Assembly (NCBI GenBank): GCA_002375495.1
Contig: DFLU01000010.1
Location: 244,315 to 308,314 of the forward strand
Source: Flavobacteriaceae bacterium UBA3611
GTDB taxonomy: Bacteria > Bacteroidota > Bacteroidia > Flavobacteriales > Flavobacteriaceae
DNA: 64,000 nt
Direction: 5' to 3'
The position numbers and the translations under genes were made by a program. A model generated the notes under the pieces. That model made no database searches and had not been told where the DNA came from. It saw only the letters and a program-made list of their open reading frames with translations. This document shows positions 26,698-35,603 of this stretch, in pieces. Numbering within the stretch: the first letter of the stretch is position 1; every line of letters starts with the position of its first letter.

Positions 26698-28080
26698 ATG
26701 ACGGTAGAACAAATATATACAGGTTGCTTGAGTCAAGGAGCCTATTACGTTGAAAGCGATGGTGTCGCAGCAATTATCGATCCGTTGCGAGAAACAAAAC
26801 CATATACAGATCGAGCGACGCGTGACGGAGCGACCATCAAGTATATTTTTGAAACACATTTTCATGCCGATTTTGTGAGCGGCCATCTTTCACTCAGCAA
26901 GGCTACTGGTGCAACAATTGTGTATGGCCCAAATGCAAACCCTTCATTTGATGCGTTGATTGCCACTGACGGACAAGAATTTTCGGTAGGAAAGGTGACG
27001 ATAAAGGTATTGCATACTCCTGGGCATACCATGGAGAGTACGACCTACTTACTAAGAGATGAACATGGAAAAGAGCATTGTATTTTTAGTGGAGATACTT
27101 TATTTCTAGGTGATGTAGGCAGGCCAGATCTTGCCCAAAAAGGAGCCGACCTTACCCAAGAAGACCTTGCTGGTTATTTATATGAAAGCCTTCGGAATAA
27201 GATAATGCCCCTTCCAGATGATGTGATTGTATATCCTGCACATGGTGCTGGTTCGGCCTGTGGAAAAAACATGATGAAAGAAACCGTAGATACATTGGGC
27301 AATCAGAAAAAAATGAACTATGCCTTGCGCGCAGACATGACTAAAGACGAGTTTATCACCGAAGTGACCGACGGACTGTTACCGCCGCCTTCGTATTTCC
27401 CGCTGAATGTGAAGATGAATAAGGAAGGATATGATGATATTAATGATGTGCTAGACAGAGGAACCAAACCCTTAAACGCCCAGGAATTTGAAGAATTGGC
27501 CAATGCTACTGCTGCTTTAGTACTCGATGTAAGGCACCAAAAAGACTTTATGGAATCACATATTCCACAATCTATTTTTATTGGGATAGATGGCGGATTT
27601 GCACCATGGGTAGGAGCCATGATAGCAGATGTAAGACAGCCCATTTTGCTTATTACACCAGAAGGTAGGGAAGAGGAAACTGTTACGCGACTCTCGCGGG
27701 TTGGATTCGACAATACCTTGGGGTATTTAAAAGGAGGGATCGATGCATGGATCGCCGCAGGTAAAGAAACTGATAGTATGGAGTCTGTTCCGGCTTCTAC
27801 ATTAAAAGATAAATTAGAACAAGATGCAGAAGTATTTGACGTTCGAAAAGATGGCGAATGGGAAGGAGCTCATATCCCTTCAGCAAAACACGCATCCCTA
27901 GAATTTATCAATGAGCATCTTTCGAAATTTCCTAAAGAAAAACCATTCTACGTGCATTGCGCCGGTGGATATAGATCAGTAATTGCAGCATCCATTTTAA
28001 AGGCGCGCGGTTATCATAACGTCATTGACGTAGCTGGCGGATTTAAAGCAATAAAAGAAGCGGGTATTGAGGTAGCGTAG
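26698..28080 (+). CDS. MBL-fold persulfide dioxygenase-like protein with two rhodanese domains
   Basis: The 460-residue cytoplasmic protein has a metallo-beta-lactamase domain (1-240) of the ETHE1 type, with THFHADFVSGH, a GHTMES loop and FSGDTLFLGDVGRPDL. Two rhodanese domains follow. The first (about 260-355) has no cysteine in its active-site loop (LLITPEGREEE), so it is probably structural. The second (about 365-458) has the catalytic loop HCAGGYRS. ETHE1-type enzymes oxidise glutathione persulfide to sulfite; with bacillithiol likely present here (bshB1), BSSH may be the substrate, which is inference. An octamer array starts 11 bases after the stop. Confidence 0.88.
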   Translation: MTVEQIYTGCLSQGAYYVESDGVAAIIDPLRETKPYTDRATRDGATIKYIFETHFHADFVSGHLSLSKATGATIVYGPNANPSFDALIATDGQEFSVGKVTIKVLHTPGHTMESTTYLLRDEHGKEHCIFSGDTLFLGDVGRPDLAQKGADLTQEDLAGYLYESLRNKIMPLPDDVIVYPAHGAGSACGKNMMKETVDTLGNQKKMNYALRADMTKDEFITEVTDGLLPPPSYFPLNVKMNKEGYDDINDVLDRGTKPLNAQEFEELANATAALVLDVRHQKDFMESHIPQSIFIGIDGGFAPWVGAMIADVRQPILLITPEGREEETVTRLSRVGFDNTLGYLKGGIDAWIAAGKETDSMESVPASTLKDKLEQDAEVFDVRKDGEWEGAHIPSAKHASLEFINEHLSKFPKEKPFYVHCAGGYRSVIAASILKARGYHNVIDVAGGFKAIKEAGIEVA

Positions 28081-28090
28081 TTTGCATGTG

Positions 28091-28210
28091 CTCAGTTGCT
28101 CAGTCGCTCAGTTGCTAGGTTACTCAGTTGCTAAGTTACTCAGTTGCTCAGTTGCTCAGTTATTCAGTTACTCAGTTGCTCAGTTACTCAGTTACTCAGT
28201 TACTCAGTTG
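28091..28210 (+). repeat. Tandem octamer array, 15 units of CTCAGTTR
   Basis: Fifteen consecutive 8-base units with consensus CTCAGTT(G/A). Variants include CTCAGTCG, CTAGGTTA, CTAAGTTA and TTCAGTTA. It begins just after the stop of the MBL-rhodanese gene and ends in a poly-A run. A frame reads through it, but codon content is dictated by the repeat, so I do not call a gene. Confidence 0.95.
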
Positions 28211-28280
28211 CTAAAAAAAAAAACCACCCTAGAAATTATGCCTAAAGTGATTTTAGTACGATTTGAATAGTTACTGGAGT

Positions 28281-28766
28281 TTATCCATTAGCGTCTGCAA
28301 TATCTTCTAACGTTTTTACTCTAGACAGTGTTCCTCTTATTTCGGTAAGCTGATTGTTGAGTACGTTTTGGACCTGAGGAGGAAAATTGTTGTTTTGTAA
28401 GCGATCTTCGTATTCTTGTACGCTTGCTTTTTCGCCTCTGATGCATTCTTCCAATACGGCTTCGTCGTCTTCACCAGTTAGTGCTGTTTTAATGTCAATC
28501 CAAGTTCTGTGCAGATCACCAGTAAAACTTCCTTTTTCTTTGGGTGTTTCGTTCAGGTTTCTGATTTCTTGGTCTAGTTCGTTCACAAAACGACTGCGCT
28601 GTGCGGCCTGATGTTTCATGAAATTTTTTAGTTGCGGATTTTTAGCATCTTCCATAGCTTTTGTGAACCCTTTCTCTGCATCGTAATTTTTTTCTAAGAG
28701 TTCCTGTAAGTTGTTCACTAATTTGTCATGGATCTGCTCGTCGGCTTTTTCTTTCGTAGTTTTCAT
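28281..28766 (-). CDS. PA2169 / DUF2383 four-helix-bundle protein
   Basis: The 161-residue, highly charged helical protein matches the ferritin-like PA2169/DUF2383 family: LVNNLQELLEKNYDAEKGF, helix 2 NPQLKNFMKHQAAQRSRF, helix 3 with the spacer GSFTGDLHRTWIDIKTALTG, and helix 4 with EECIRGEKASVQEYEDRL. Members have been reported near stress genes; no reaction is established. Only some of the Glu/His residues expected of a di-iron site are visible. It is divergent from a set of small hydrophilic proteins at 28961-30814. A palindrome GCTGAAATTTTCAGC lies just upstream of its start. Confidence 0.85.
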   Translation of the reverse strand: MKTTKEKADEQIHDKLVNNLQELLEKNYDAEKGFTKAMEDAKNPQLKNFMKHQAAQRSRFVNELDQEIRNLNETPKEKGSFTGDLHRTWIDIKTALTGEDDEAVLEECIRGEKASVQEYEDRLQNNNFPPQVQNVLNNQLTEIRGTLSRVKTLEDIADANG

Positions 28767-28960
28767 ATTTCAAATTTTATTGCTGAAATTTTCAGCGATT
28801 ATCTTATTTTTTTAATAGTTCTAAATTACGAATAGCCCAGCGAAAATTTTCTTAGTGGTATGCCAATTCAGAAGGGTTTAACATGTGATGTTAAATTATA
28901 TTAATGCATTAAAGTTTCCAAAGAGATACACGTATATTTAGGTAAACTAAATATGATATT

Positions 28961-29116
28961 ATGAAAGACAACAAAAAAATACCAGGACAGGAGAACCACA
29001 AAACAAGTATTAAAGATAGCGCCATTGATGAAAAAGCGAATGAAGCCGATGGACGTGAAATTAATCACCAAGTGAAAGAAAAAAGAGAAAAACATCAACC
29101 GCGGGATACCGCATAA
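28961..29116 (+). CDS. Small hydrophilic protein (51 residues)
   Basis: An open frame from ATG to TAA encodes 51 residues, with K and E or D making up nearly half and no hydrophobic core (starts MKDNKKIPGQENHK). It is probably disordered. It is followed after ten bases by a second small hydrophilic frame, and both are upstream of a good terminator at 29289. I do not know the family. Similar short Lys/Glu-rich proteins occur near general-stress genes in Flavobacteria, an analogy rather than an assignment. Confidence 0.55.
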   Translation: MKDNKKIPGQENHKTSIKDSAIDEKANEADGREINHQVKEKREKHQPRDTA

Positions 29117-29126
29117 ATTTCTTACT

Positions 29127-29270
29127 ATGAGTACAGATAAAGCCGATGAGAAAAAGAAAAAAAAGGGTGAACTAACAGAAAGCCTACATCCAGAAACACA
29201 TAAAGGTCCACAAAAACCTGAACATACCAATCAGTATGGCGACCAGGACGATGCGACCCGGGTGCAATAA
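29127..29270 (+). CDS. Small hydrophilic protein (47 residues)
   Basis: ATG to TAA gives 47 residues with a Lys-rich N-terminus (DEKKKKKGELTESLHPETHK) and a Q/D-rich end. No signal, membrane helix or cysteine is present. It starts ten bases after the previous small frame and ends 18 bases before a terminator, so the pair looks like a bicistronic mRNA. It is likely disordered; function unknown. Confidence 0.55.
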   Translation: MSTDKADEKKKKKGELTESLHPETHKGPQKPEHTNQYGDQDDATRVQ

Positions 29271-29288
29271 TAGCAGCCAAATAAATTG

Positions 29289-29322
29289 AAAAGACCACTT
29301 TGTAAAGAAGTGGTCTTTTTTA
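29289..29322 (+). terminator. Terminator behind the small-protein pair
   Basis: GACCACTT (29293-29300), 7-base loop, AAGTGGTC (29308-29315), preceded by A and followed by a T run. Confidence 0.85.
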
Positions 29323-29435
29323 TTTATGTAAATAGCAGGCTTTCAGATAGGTAAATTATATTGTTAAACTTATTTTAAAAATGATTAAACAAAAAAAATT
29401 GAAATGTATCTTTATCCAAACTAAAAATAAAACCT

Positions 29436-30434
29436 ATGAAAAAGTTATTACTAAGTGCAAGTTTCCTATTAATTGGAATCACTGCCATTTCACAAACAGC
29501 CCGTGTACAAGTGGTTCACAATAGTGCAGATTTGGCTGCTGCAACTGTTGATGTGTACGTTGACGATGTAAATACGTTAGACGATTTTGAATTTAGAACG
29601 GCCTCGCCATTTGTAGATTTGCCAGCAGGTACCGAGATTGAACTCTCTGTGGCACCTGCCAACAGTACGAGTGTTGCAGATGCTCTTTTAACAGTACCCG
29701 TGACCTTAATGGATGGTGAAACATATATTGTAGTTGCGTATGGTATTGTAAGTCCAACAGGTTACAACCCTGCACCACCATTATCTTTAGAAATTTTTTC
29801 TGGAGCTAGGGAAGCTGCTGCAGACCCGGCATTAGTAGATATTTTAGTGCACCACGGTGCAACAGATGCACCTACAGTTGATGTTGTTGAAACAGGAGTG
29901 GGGGCAGGAACTTTGGTAGATGATATTTCTCCAACTGAGTTTCAAGGATATTTGTCAGTGCCTGAAGCAGATTACAATCTCGAAATTCGTCTGGCCGACG
30001 GTGTGACGCAAGTGGCAGGATATAGTGCTCCGCTGGCTACATTGGGTCTTGAAGGGGCTGCAATTACTGTGTATGCATCTGGTTTTTTAGATCCGTCACA
30101 AAATAGTAACGGTCCGGCGTTCGGTTTGTGGGTAACAACCCCAGCCGGAGGGCCAATGATTGAGTTGCCAGAAGGTACGTTGGGAATTAACGGTGTAACC
30201 AACAATACGTTTAGTATTTACCCAAATCCAACTACCAACATGCTCACTGTTAATGGTGTAGATACACAGAACCTTAGGTTTACTATGGTCGATATGCAAG
30301 GCCGCGTGGTAAAAGATGGCGACTTATTCGCAAGAAATACGATTAATACAGCATCTTTATCACAAGGATTGTATGTTTTAAATTTAATCGACAATAATCG
30401 TGTGGTAAGTGCTCAAAAGTTTATCAAAGAGTAA
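29436..30434 (+). CDS. DUF4397 protein with type IX secretion sorting domain
   Basis: The 332-residue protein has a signal peptide (about 1-19, ending AISQ). It then has a DUF4397 region (about 20-245) made of two related halves: RVQVVHNSADLAAATVDVYVDD and DILVHHGATDAPTVDVVETG. The last 75 residues (FSIYPNPTTNMLTV, MVDMQGRVVKDG, LSQGLYVLNLID, QKFIKE) are a type A Por secretion sorting domain, so the protein should cross the outer membrane by T9SS and be surface-attached or released. Its function is unknown. It has its own terminator at 30463. Confidence 0.88.
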   Translation: MKKLLLSASFLLIGITAISQTARVQVVHNSADLAAATVDVYVDDVNTLDDFEFRTASPFVDLPAGTEIELSVAPANSTSVADALLTVPVTLMDGETYIVVAYGIVSPTGYNPAPPLSLEIFSGAREAAADPALVDILVHHGATDAPTVDVVETGVGAGTLVDDISPTEFQGYLSVPEADYNLEIRLADGVTQVAGYSAPLATLGLEGAAITVYASGFLDPSQNSNGPAFGLWVTTPAGGPMIELPEGTLGINGVTNNTFSIYPNPTTNMLTVNGVDTQNLRFTMVDMQGRVVKDGDLFARNTINTASLSQGLYVLNLIDNNRVVSAQKFIKE

Positions 30435-30462
30435 TTTTTTGATAATTATTTATTTTGAATTA

Positions 30463-30490
30463 AGCCCGTGGGAAACCGCGGGTTTTTTTT
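30463..30490 (+). terminator. Terminator of the DUF4397 gene
   Basis: CCCGTGG (30465-30471), loop GAAA, CCGCGGG (30476-30482) with one T-G wobble, then eight T. Confidence 0.85.
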
Positions 30491-30592
30491 ATGGTTAATA
30501 AATTGTTGTTAACGCTTGTGTTAATCGTTCTAAATTTTTGTGAAACAAAGGATAGTCTGATGTATTTTTAAGAATAAATTAAACTTGAAAGC

Positions 30593-30814
30593 ATGGAAAA
30601 GAACGATAAAACCCCGATGTTACACAAAGACAAGAAGAACGCGCAGGATATTACAAATCAAGACTATCCTGGCGAACCGAATTCTAAGCCCGATCAGGCT
30701 GAGAAGCCAATCAAAGAAAATCCAAAAAAAGTGCCAGAATCGAATGATCCAGCTGGTTATAGCGAACGCGGAAATGTAAAGGAGAGCCCATCGGGGCAGC
30801 GAGGTGATACATAG
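30593..30814 (+). CDS. Small hydrophilic protein (73 residues)
   Basis: ATG to TAG gives 73 residues rich in K, E, P, N and Q (MEKNDKTPMLHKDKKNAQD, ending SGQRGDT), with no hydrophobic segment. It is probably disordered. In composition it resembles the two frames at 28961-29270. It is bracketed by terminators at 30463 and 30841, which supports an independent short transcript. An overlapping frame beginning at 30585 is Arg/Ile-biased and is rejected. Function unknown. Confidence 0.6.
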   Translation: MEKNDKTPMLHKDKKNAQDITNQDYPGEPNSKPDQAEKPIKENPKKVPESNDPAGYSERGNVKESPSGQRGDT

Positions 30815-30840
30815 ATTTTCTACATATAAAAGCATAGAAG

Positions 30841-30864
30841 CCCACAGCATACTGTGGGTTTTTT
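30841..30864 (+). terminator. Terminator of the 73-residue protein gene
   Basis: CCCACAG (30841-30847), loop CATA, CTGTGGG (30852-30858), then a run of seven T. Confidence 0.85.
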
Positions 30865-30956
30865 TATATTTCTCTATTTTCAGAAGTTCTGTTCAGCCAT
30901 AGAATAACCGCTAAATTCCTTTATCTTTATAGAGAATCAATCTACCCCTCTTTTTA

Positions 30957-31907
30957 ATGAAATATGTTTACGTAATTGCTTGCACTTTAGTAGTATTATT
31001 TACTGCTTGTAATGAGGTAGACCCTAAAAATGAAGATGACGTTCGTGCCTTTGTGAAACGATGGAACGAAAACCATACGCAATTAAAAGCCCCATTTCTA
31101 CAGCGGTACTATATGGATAGGGTAGCTTACTACGGAAAAGAGCGCACTAAAAGAGAAGTGACTCAAGACAAATTGGTTTTATTTGAACAATTTCCAGACT
31201 ATACACAAGAAATTTCAGATGGCGAAATGTCTATCATTAAAGAAGACGGACTGTATTTAGTTATTTTTACCAAGAACGTAAAATATGGCGGGGTAACAGA
31301 AGAATATGAATCGTACCTTTCCATTCTATTGAAAAATGGAGATTATAAAATAATGAGGGAAGGGGTTGCAGACGACCCTAAGAATGAGAATGCTATTATT
31401 TTACCAAAATTTCGAGAAACCGTCATTGCCAAAACAAGAAACCGACAACTTTTTGGTGACTTTAATGGTGATGGACTTTCAGATTATGCCTATATAAATG
31501 GTCCAACATTACTGTCAGATACTGCTCAGAGCAACGTGTCAGAGACTACAGCAATCTGCAAAGGGGATTGTACAAGCGTTATTATCTTTAGCGCTCCAGA
31601 CCTAAGCCCTTTTACCATAGAAAACGCTTATAAATCTAATCTAGAAAATCTAAGAGACCTCAACGGAGATGGCGCAGATGAAATTGGTTTTTGGAATATA
31701 AAGCCTACGACTAAAAGCTTGTATATTTTTGATGCCGCAAACAGCAGACTGCTTACGCCACCAGTGGTCATCAATACCGCCGTTCACAAAAATTTAAAGT
31801 TGATTGACGTATTAAAGAAGTCTGGACCCAAGAAAATTACGGTCACCCGTAGTGCCAATCGCAATGGAACATGGGTTTTAGAAAGCGAAGTGGTGGTGTT
31901 GGATTGA
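30957..31907 (+). CDS. Lipoprotein with EF-hand-like FG-GAP repeats
   Basis: The 316-residue product has a lipobox (LVVLFTAC, Cys 18) and an N-terminal alpha/beta domain (about 25-145). Two segments, FGDFNGDGLSDYAYIN and LRDLNGDGADEIGFWN, match the DxNxDGxxD calcium-binding loop of FG-GAP/VCBS repeats. No enzyme motif is present. It is probably an envelope-anchored binding protein. The sequence TATCTTTA at 30922-30929 could be its -7 box. A weak hairpin at 31936-31957 may end the transcript. Confidence 0.75.
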   Translation: MKYVYVIACTLVVLFTACNEVDPKNEDDVRAFVKRWNENHTQLKAPFLQRYYMDRVAYYGKERTKREVTQDKLVLFEQFPDYTQEISDGEMSIIKEDGLYLVIFTKNVKYGGVTEEYESYLSILLKNGDYKIMREGVADDPKNENAIILPKFRETVIAKTRNRQLFGDFNGDGLSDYAYINGPTLLSDTAQSNVSETTAICKGDCTSVIIFSAPDLSPFTIENAYKSNLENLRDLNGDGADEIGFWNIKPTTKSLYIFDAANSRLLTPPVVINTAVHKNLKLIDVLKKSGPKKITVTRSANRNGTWVLESEVVVLD

Positions 31908-32083
31908 TACGATACATAATTTTACAAAAACTAAAAACTCTCACCGATGTGCGAGTTTATTTAGCGTTTATTGTCAAATATGCCCAACAGGGTTTTTCCC
32001 CTTTTTTATCAAATACCCAGTAATGGGTAGGTTTTTTCATCTATTTGTTTGTAAGTTAGTGACTTAAACAAACAAACTAACTA

Positions 32084-34345
32084 ATGAAATATCTACTCAT
32101 TTTATTGCTGAGCTCCACCATGGCATTTGGGCAAAATACGATGTCTTTCGAAATTGCAAACAATCCGTATACCTATGCATTTGATAAAGCTAAAAAACGT
32201 TTTAGCATCTGTACTAAAAAAGGTATTCAGGATATTTGTGTATCGAAAATAGTCACTGCTACTGATCCTTTTGCGGTTTCTATAGAATTGCGAGAGTTTA
32301 CCACCACTGCTTTAAATCAGTTTGAATATAATATTTATGGGGTTTTCTTGAAGCCAGATAGCATTTCCAACTACAGCTACACTGTTCCTGAAATTAATCT
32401 TGATACAGCTACGTTAATCAATGATAATAAGGCTCAAATCACACTTACTAACGCACTTAAGGCGCATTCATTTACTGTGGTTAAGAATGAATCGGTATAT
32501 ACAATTACTGCAAACAAGAATGATTTTCCAACATTGCCTGTGATTACTAAAACTACAACTACTAACATACAAGCCAATGCCGCAACTTTTAAATCGGACA
32601 TAGCCCAGCAAATTATGTCGGCATTAAATAGTGCAAATTCTGATAGGAGCAAAGCGATAGAAGCACAACAAAAAACTGCTATTGAAACCCATTTGGCTAC
32701 TTTTTACAAAAGAAAGATTGCACCATCAAAACCGTATAATTATGAAGACACCATAAAATTAAAAACCGCTGCTACACCATCTGTTGAAGAATCATTCTAT
32801 ATCTATTCTTTATTTGAAAATGGTTCCTTCTATCTCAGGACCTGTGATGAAAATTGTACTGATTCTGTTAAAACATATGGAGCTTTTCCGCTTTCTATTT
32901 CTGAAAAAGATTTTGTAGATAAAATGCTAAAACAGCACAATCAATTTGCGCAAACTACCGATAATGAAACTGTATTAAAAGCATTGTACACAAAATTGGC
33001 CACTAAAATTTCAGCACAGAAGGTAGTATTAGCCGAAAAGAAAGAAACTGATAAATTAAATTCTTTATTAGATAGTATTGTAAATATAGAAACAAGGTAT
33101 AGTGGCGTAATGACCTTGGCGCCTTCATTTGGACTTTATAAACAGCCAAACGATAGTTTGACGAATGAGGAGAAAAGAAAGTATAGACGCACTGTTGAAG
33201 AGGAAAGGTTTATTGTACACAGTGCGACCTTACGTTTTTTTAATAACAAAGTAGACAATGCTGCTGTCGTGGGTACCTTCGAAAAAAGACCAACCGATAC
33301 CATTATATTGTATAATCGGCAATGGAGTTTACCGTTACGGGCTTTTGCTAATGATAGCCAAAGTAACAAATATAGAGATAAGTGGAATGGTGAAGAATTG
33401 AATTATTATTACTCAGATATCCTCACTTATAGTCCAGAAGAACAATACCATTATGCTGTGGCCAACACTGAAATCACTTTGACACCTGGGAAACCAGTAA
33501 AAATTAAGGCTAGAAATGTAAACGATTACTTTACAGGCGTGTTTTTTTCAGATTTTCTGGGGCTGAATTCTAACAACAGCAATAGTCTCATTGTAGCCGA
33601 AGGCCGGGTGCGAATCCCCTGGCATTTTAGAACCATTGGTAAGCATACCTTTTTCGATAATTTATCAGCGTATTTGTCTGTTAATCTTTTTAGCGGATTC
33701 GAATCGTCATCCAGACGTATCAATTTAGATGATGTGGTTGTGGCTTCGGCAGCAGATTTTGACGAAACCGATAACCGTTTGTTTATTACAAATAATTTCG
33801 ACTTACTCTCTAACAATAATGTTGATGCTGGGCTACAACTTGCTTTGTACAGTGTAGAGTGGAAAGGCGCCAATACCAACATTCATTTTAGGTACGGGGC
33901 ACGATTCTTACGAACTGGAGTACAATATAATTTGTTGGAAACTACTACAACCACAAGTGAGACGGGTGAAACCGTTACCGGTACCAAATTTATTGAGCAA
34001 AAGAGCTTTCAGGTATACAGTGCGGGCCATGAAGCTGAAATTCATTTTGAAATCAGACCCCAGGCTATTTTGGGAGCAGACCTCACCATGGGGCTCAATT
34101 GGTTAGATGAAACTGGTACAAACCGAAACGGACTTAATTTTAGATCTAGTAATAAATCGCCAAATATTAAGGTGATGAGTAATTTCTATGCGTTTACAGA
34201 TTCAGACGATAGCGACTCAGGGGTTTTTGTGCGTTTGGGTATGCATTATAACATTGGCAATTCAAGGGCATTTCCGCAGTTTTTAGTAGGATACGCTACT
34301 AACTTAACCAGTTTTGTAAATAAGGTGAGAAAAGATGGGAAGTAA
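32084..34345 (+). CDS. Secreted protein of unknown function with a barrel-like C-terminus
   Basis: The 753-residue protein has a signal peptide (MKYLLILLLSSTMAFGQ). Residues 18-330 contain mixed beta-strands, a helical part (about 165-210) and three cysteines (SICTKKG, DICVSK, RTCDENC). From about 450 on, alternating amphipathic strands with aromatic ends (GRVRIPWHFRTIG, LSAYLSVNLFSGF, VDAGLQLALYSVEW, NIHFRYGARFLRTG, IHFEIRPQAILGADLTMGL, GVFVRLGMHYNIG) suggest an outer-membrane beta-barrel. I do not recognise the family. It overlaps the metzincin gene by 11 bases, so it is the first gene of a three-gene operon. Confidence 0.7.
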   Translation: MKYLLILLLSSTMAFGQNTMSFEIANNPYTYAFDKAKKRFSICTKKGIQDICVSKIVTATDPFAVSIELREFTTTALNQFEYNIYGVFLKPDSISNYSYTVPEINLDTATLINDNKAQITLTNALKAHSFTVVKNESVYTITANKNDFPTLPVITKTTTTNIQANAATFKSDIAQQIMSALNSANSDRSKAIEAQQKTAIETHLATFYKRKIAPSKPYNYEDTIKLKTAATPSVEESFYIYSLFENGSFYLRTCDENCTDSVKTYGAFPLSISEKDFVDKMLKQHNQFAQTTDNETVLKALYTKLATKISAQKVVLAEKKETDKLNSLLDSIVNIETRYSGVMTLAPSFGLYKQPNDSLTNEEKRKYRRTVEEERFIVHSATLRFFNNKVDNAAVVGTFEKRPTDTIILYNRQWSLPLRAFANDSQSNKYRDKWNGEELNYYYSDILTYSPEEQYHYAVANTEITLTPGKPVKIKARNVNDYFTGVFFSDFLGLNSNNSNSLIVAEGRVRIPWHFRTIGKHTFFDNLSAYLSVNLFSGFESSSRRINLDDVVVASAADFDETDNRLFITNNFDLLSNNNVDAGLQLALYSVEWKGANTNIHFRYGARFLRTGVQYNLLETTTTTSETGETVTGTKFIEQKSFQVYSAGHEAEIHFEIRPQAILGADLTMGLNWLDETGTNRNGLNFRSSNKSPNIKVMSNFYAFTDSDDSDSGVFVRLGMHYNIGNSRAFPQFLVGYATNLTSFVNKVRKDGK

Positions 34346-35591
34346 GAAATTCATAATCTCCTTGACGTTCCAAATATGCCTTTTTATTGTGCTAGGCTTA
34401 CTACTTTCGTGTAAGGAAAAGAAAAATGATGTATGGAACACTTATCAAGATGAAAAAGAAAATATTTTAGATTCTATTCAACATACTGAAAAGGGATTAT
34501 TCGAAACTTCTGACCATTTCAAATCTGTTATTGCTTCTTTTTCTGAAGAGCAAAAAACGGAAATACTCTTGAAAGAACTTGAAGTAGTACTAAATTTTGG
34601 GTATTCAGGTATAGGTGCTTCTGGTAAAGCGACGATTTTTACTGATGGTGGCATAAAAAAAACGAAGTGCGGTACTTATGATAAACGTGATAGTACCGTA
34701 GTAAAAGCGTATCCAAAACAACGATTAGATTTTGTCAAACTAGCCAATATCACTTATAATATTCCTGTGCGTTGGGTTGTAATTGATGAGGAAGCTACCG
34801 ATAGACAAGTTTCTGATTCGCTGATAGCAGCTCAATTAAAAGTATTAAATGATGCTTTTGAACAAGGAAATATTTCTTTTTTTACAGAAAAAATTGAACG
34901 TAGCACTAATACAGATTGGTATACTGCACTGAGGGAAACAGACCACTTCTATGAGATGATGGAGCATTTTATGCGAGAACCAATAACAGCAATCGCCATA
35001 TACGTGACCAATCAAAATGAAGTTTTGGGAAGTGCATTGTTCCCTTGGGATACTCATGCAGGCACAGTTTATGACGGAATTTTGTTAGATCAAGATACGT
35101 TTCCTGGAAAAATAATTGATGGTGAAATCATGTTAGGTAAAACACTTATTCATGAAATGGGACATTATTTGGGCCTGTTTCATACATTTCATTCTGAAAG
35201 TAAAGACGCTAATGGGAAGCCCGCCGATTATAGTTGTGACTCTCTTTTCAATAATGGCTGTGATTTACAGGGCGATGAGAAGTATGTTTCGGGTGATTTT
35301 ATTAGTATGACACCTCCGCAAAAAATCTGTCACTTTAGTGGCTGTGGCGATTGTTTAGATGGTGACTCGATTTCTGCAAACGATATTAATATTCTACATA
35401 CCGATGAACAACAACGTATTGCCCCATGCGACACCTGTCCGGCACCTGGAACAGACCCCGTAACAAACTATATGGGGTATAATCCTGATAGTTGTATGAA
35501 TCATTTTGTTAGTGAACAAATTGATATTATGCAGATTAATTTATTAAATGAACGCAGCTATTTATTGCGAGGAAATCTTCTAGGGATATGA
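34335..35591 (+). CDS. Metzincin-type zinc metalloprotease lipoprotein (M43-like)
   Basis: The 418-residue product has a lipobox (IVLGLLLSC, Cys near 26). The catalytic motif HEMGHYLGLFHTF (about 274-286) is a full HExxHxxGxxH zinc site, and YMGYNPDSCMNHF supplies the met-turn typical of pappalysins (M43). Ten or more cysteines cluster after the zinc site (YSCDSLFNNGCD, CHFSGCGDC, APCDTCP), which implies disulfides and an extracytoplasmic location. It overlaps the upstream gene by 11 bases and is 12 bases ahead of a six-helix membrane protein. The substrate is unknown; the operon suggests it processes or is handled by its partners. Confidence 0.85.
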   Translation: MGSKKFIISLTFQICLFIVLGLLLSCKEKKNDVWNTYQDEKENILDSIQHTEKGLFETSDHFKSVIASFSEEQKTEILLKELEVVLNFGYSGIGASGKATIFTDGGIKKTKCGTYDKRDSTVVKAYPKQRLDFVKLANITYNIPVRWVVIDEEATDRQVSDSLIAAQLKVLNDAFEQGNISFFTEKIERSTNTDWYTALRETDHFYEMMEHFMREPITAIAIYVTNQNEVLGSALFPWDTHAGTVYDGILLDQDTFPGKIIDGEIMLGKTLIHEMGHYLGLFHTFHSESKDANGKPADYSCDSLFNNGCDLQGDEKYVSGDFISMTPPQKICHFSGCGDCLDGDSISANDINILHTDEQQRIAPCDTCPAPGTDPVTNYMGYNPDSCMNHFVSEQIDIMQINLLNERSYLLRGNLLGI

Positions 35592-35603
35592 CAAGTTTAA
35601 AAT

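Noticed and set aside
28091..28210. CRISPR array
   Set aside because: Units are 8 bases with no spacers, and there are no cas genes in the window.
28082..28270. Open frame of 62 codons through the octamer array
   Set aside because: Its LSCSVAQL-type peptide is produced by the 8-base repeat; there is no start context and no independent support.
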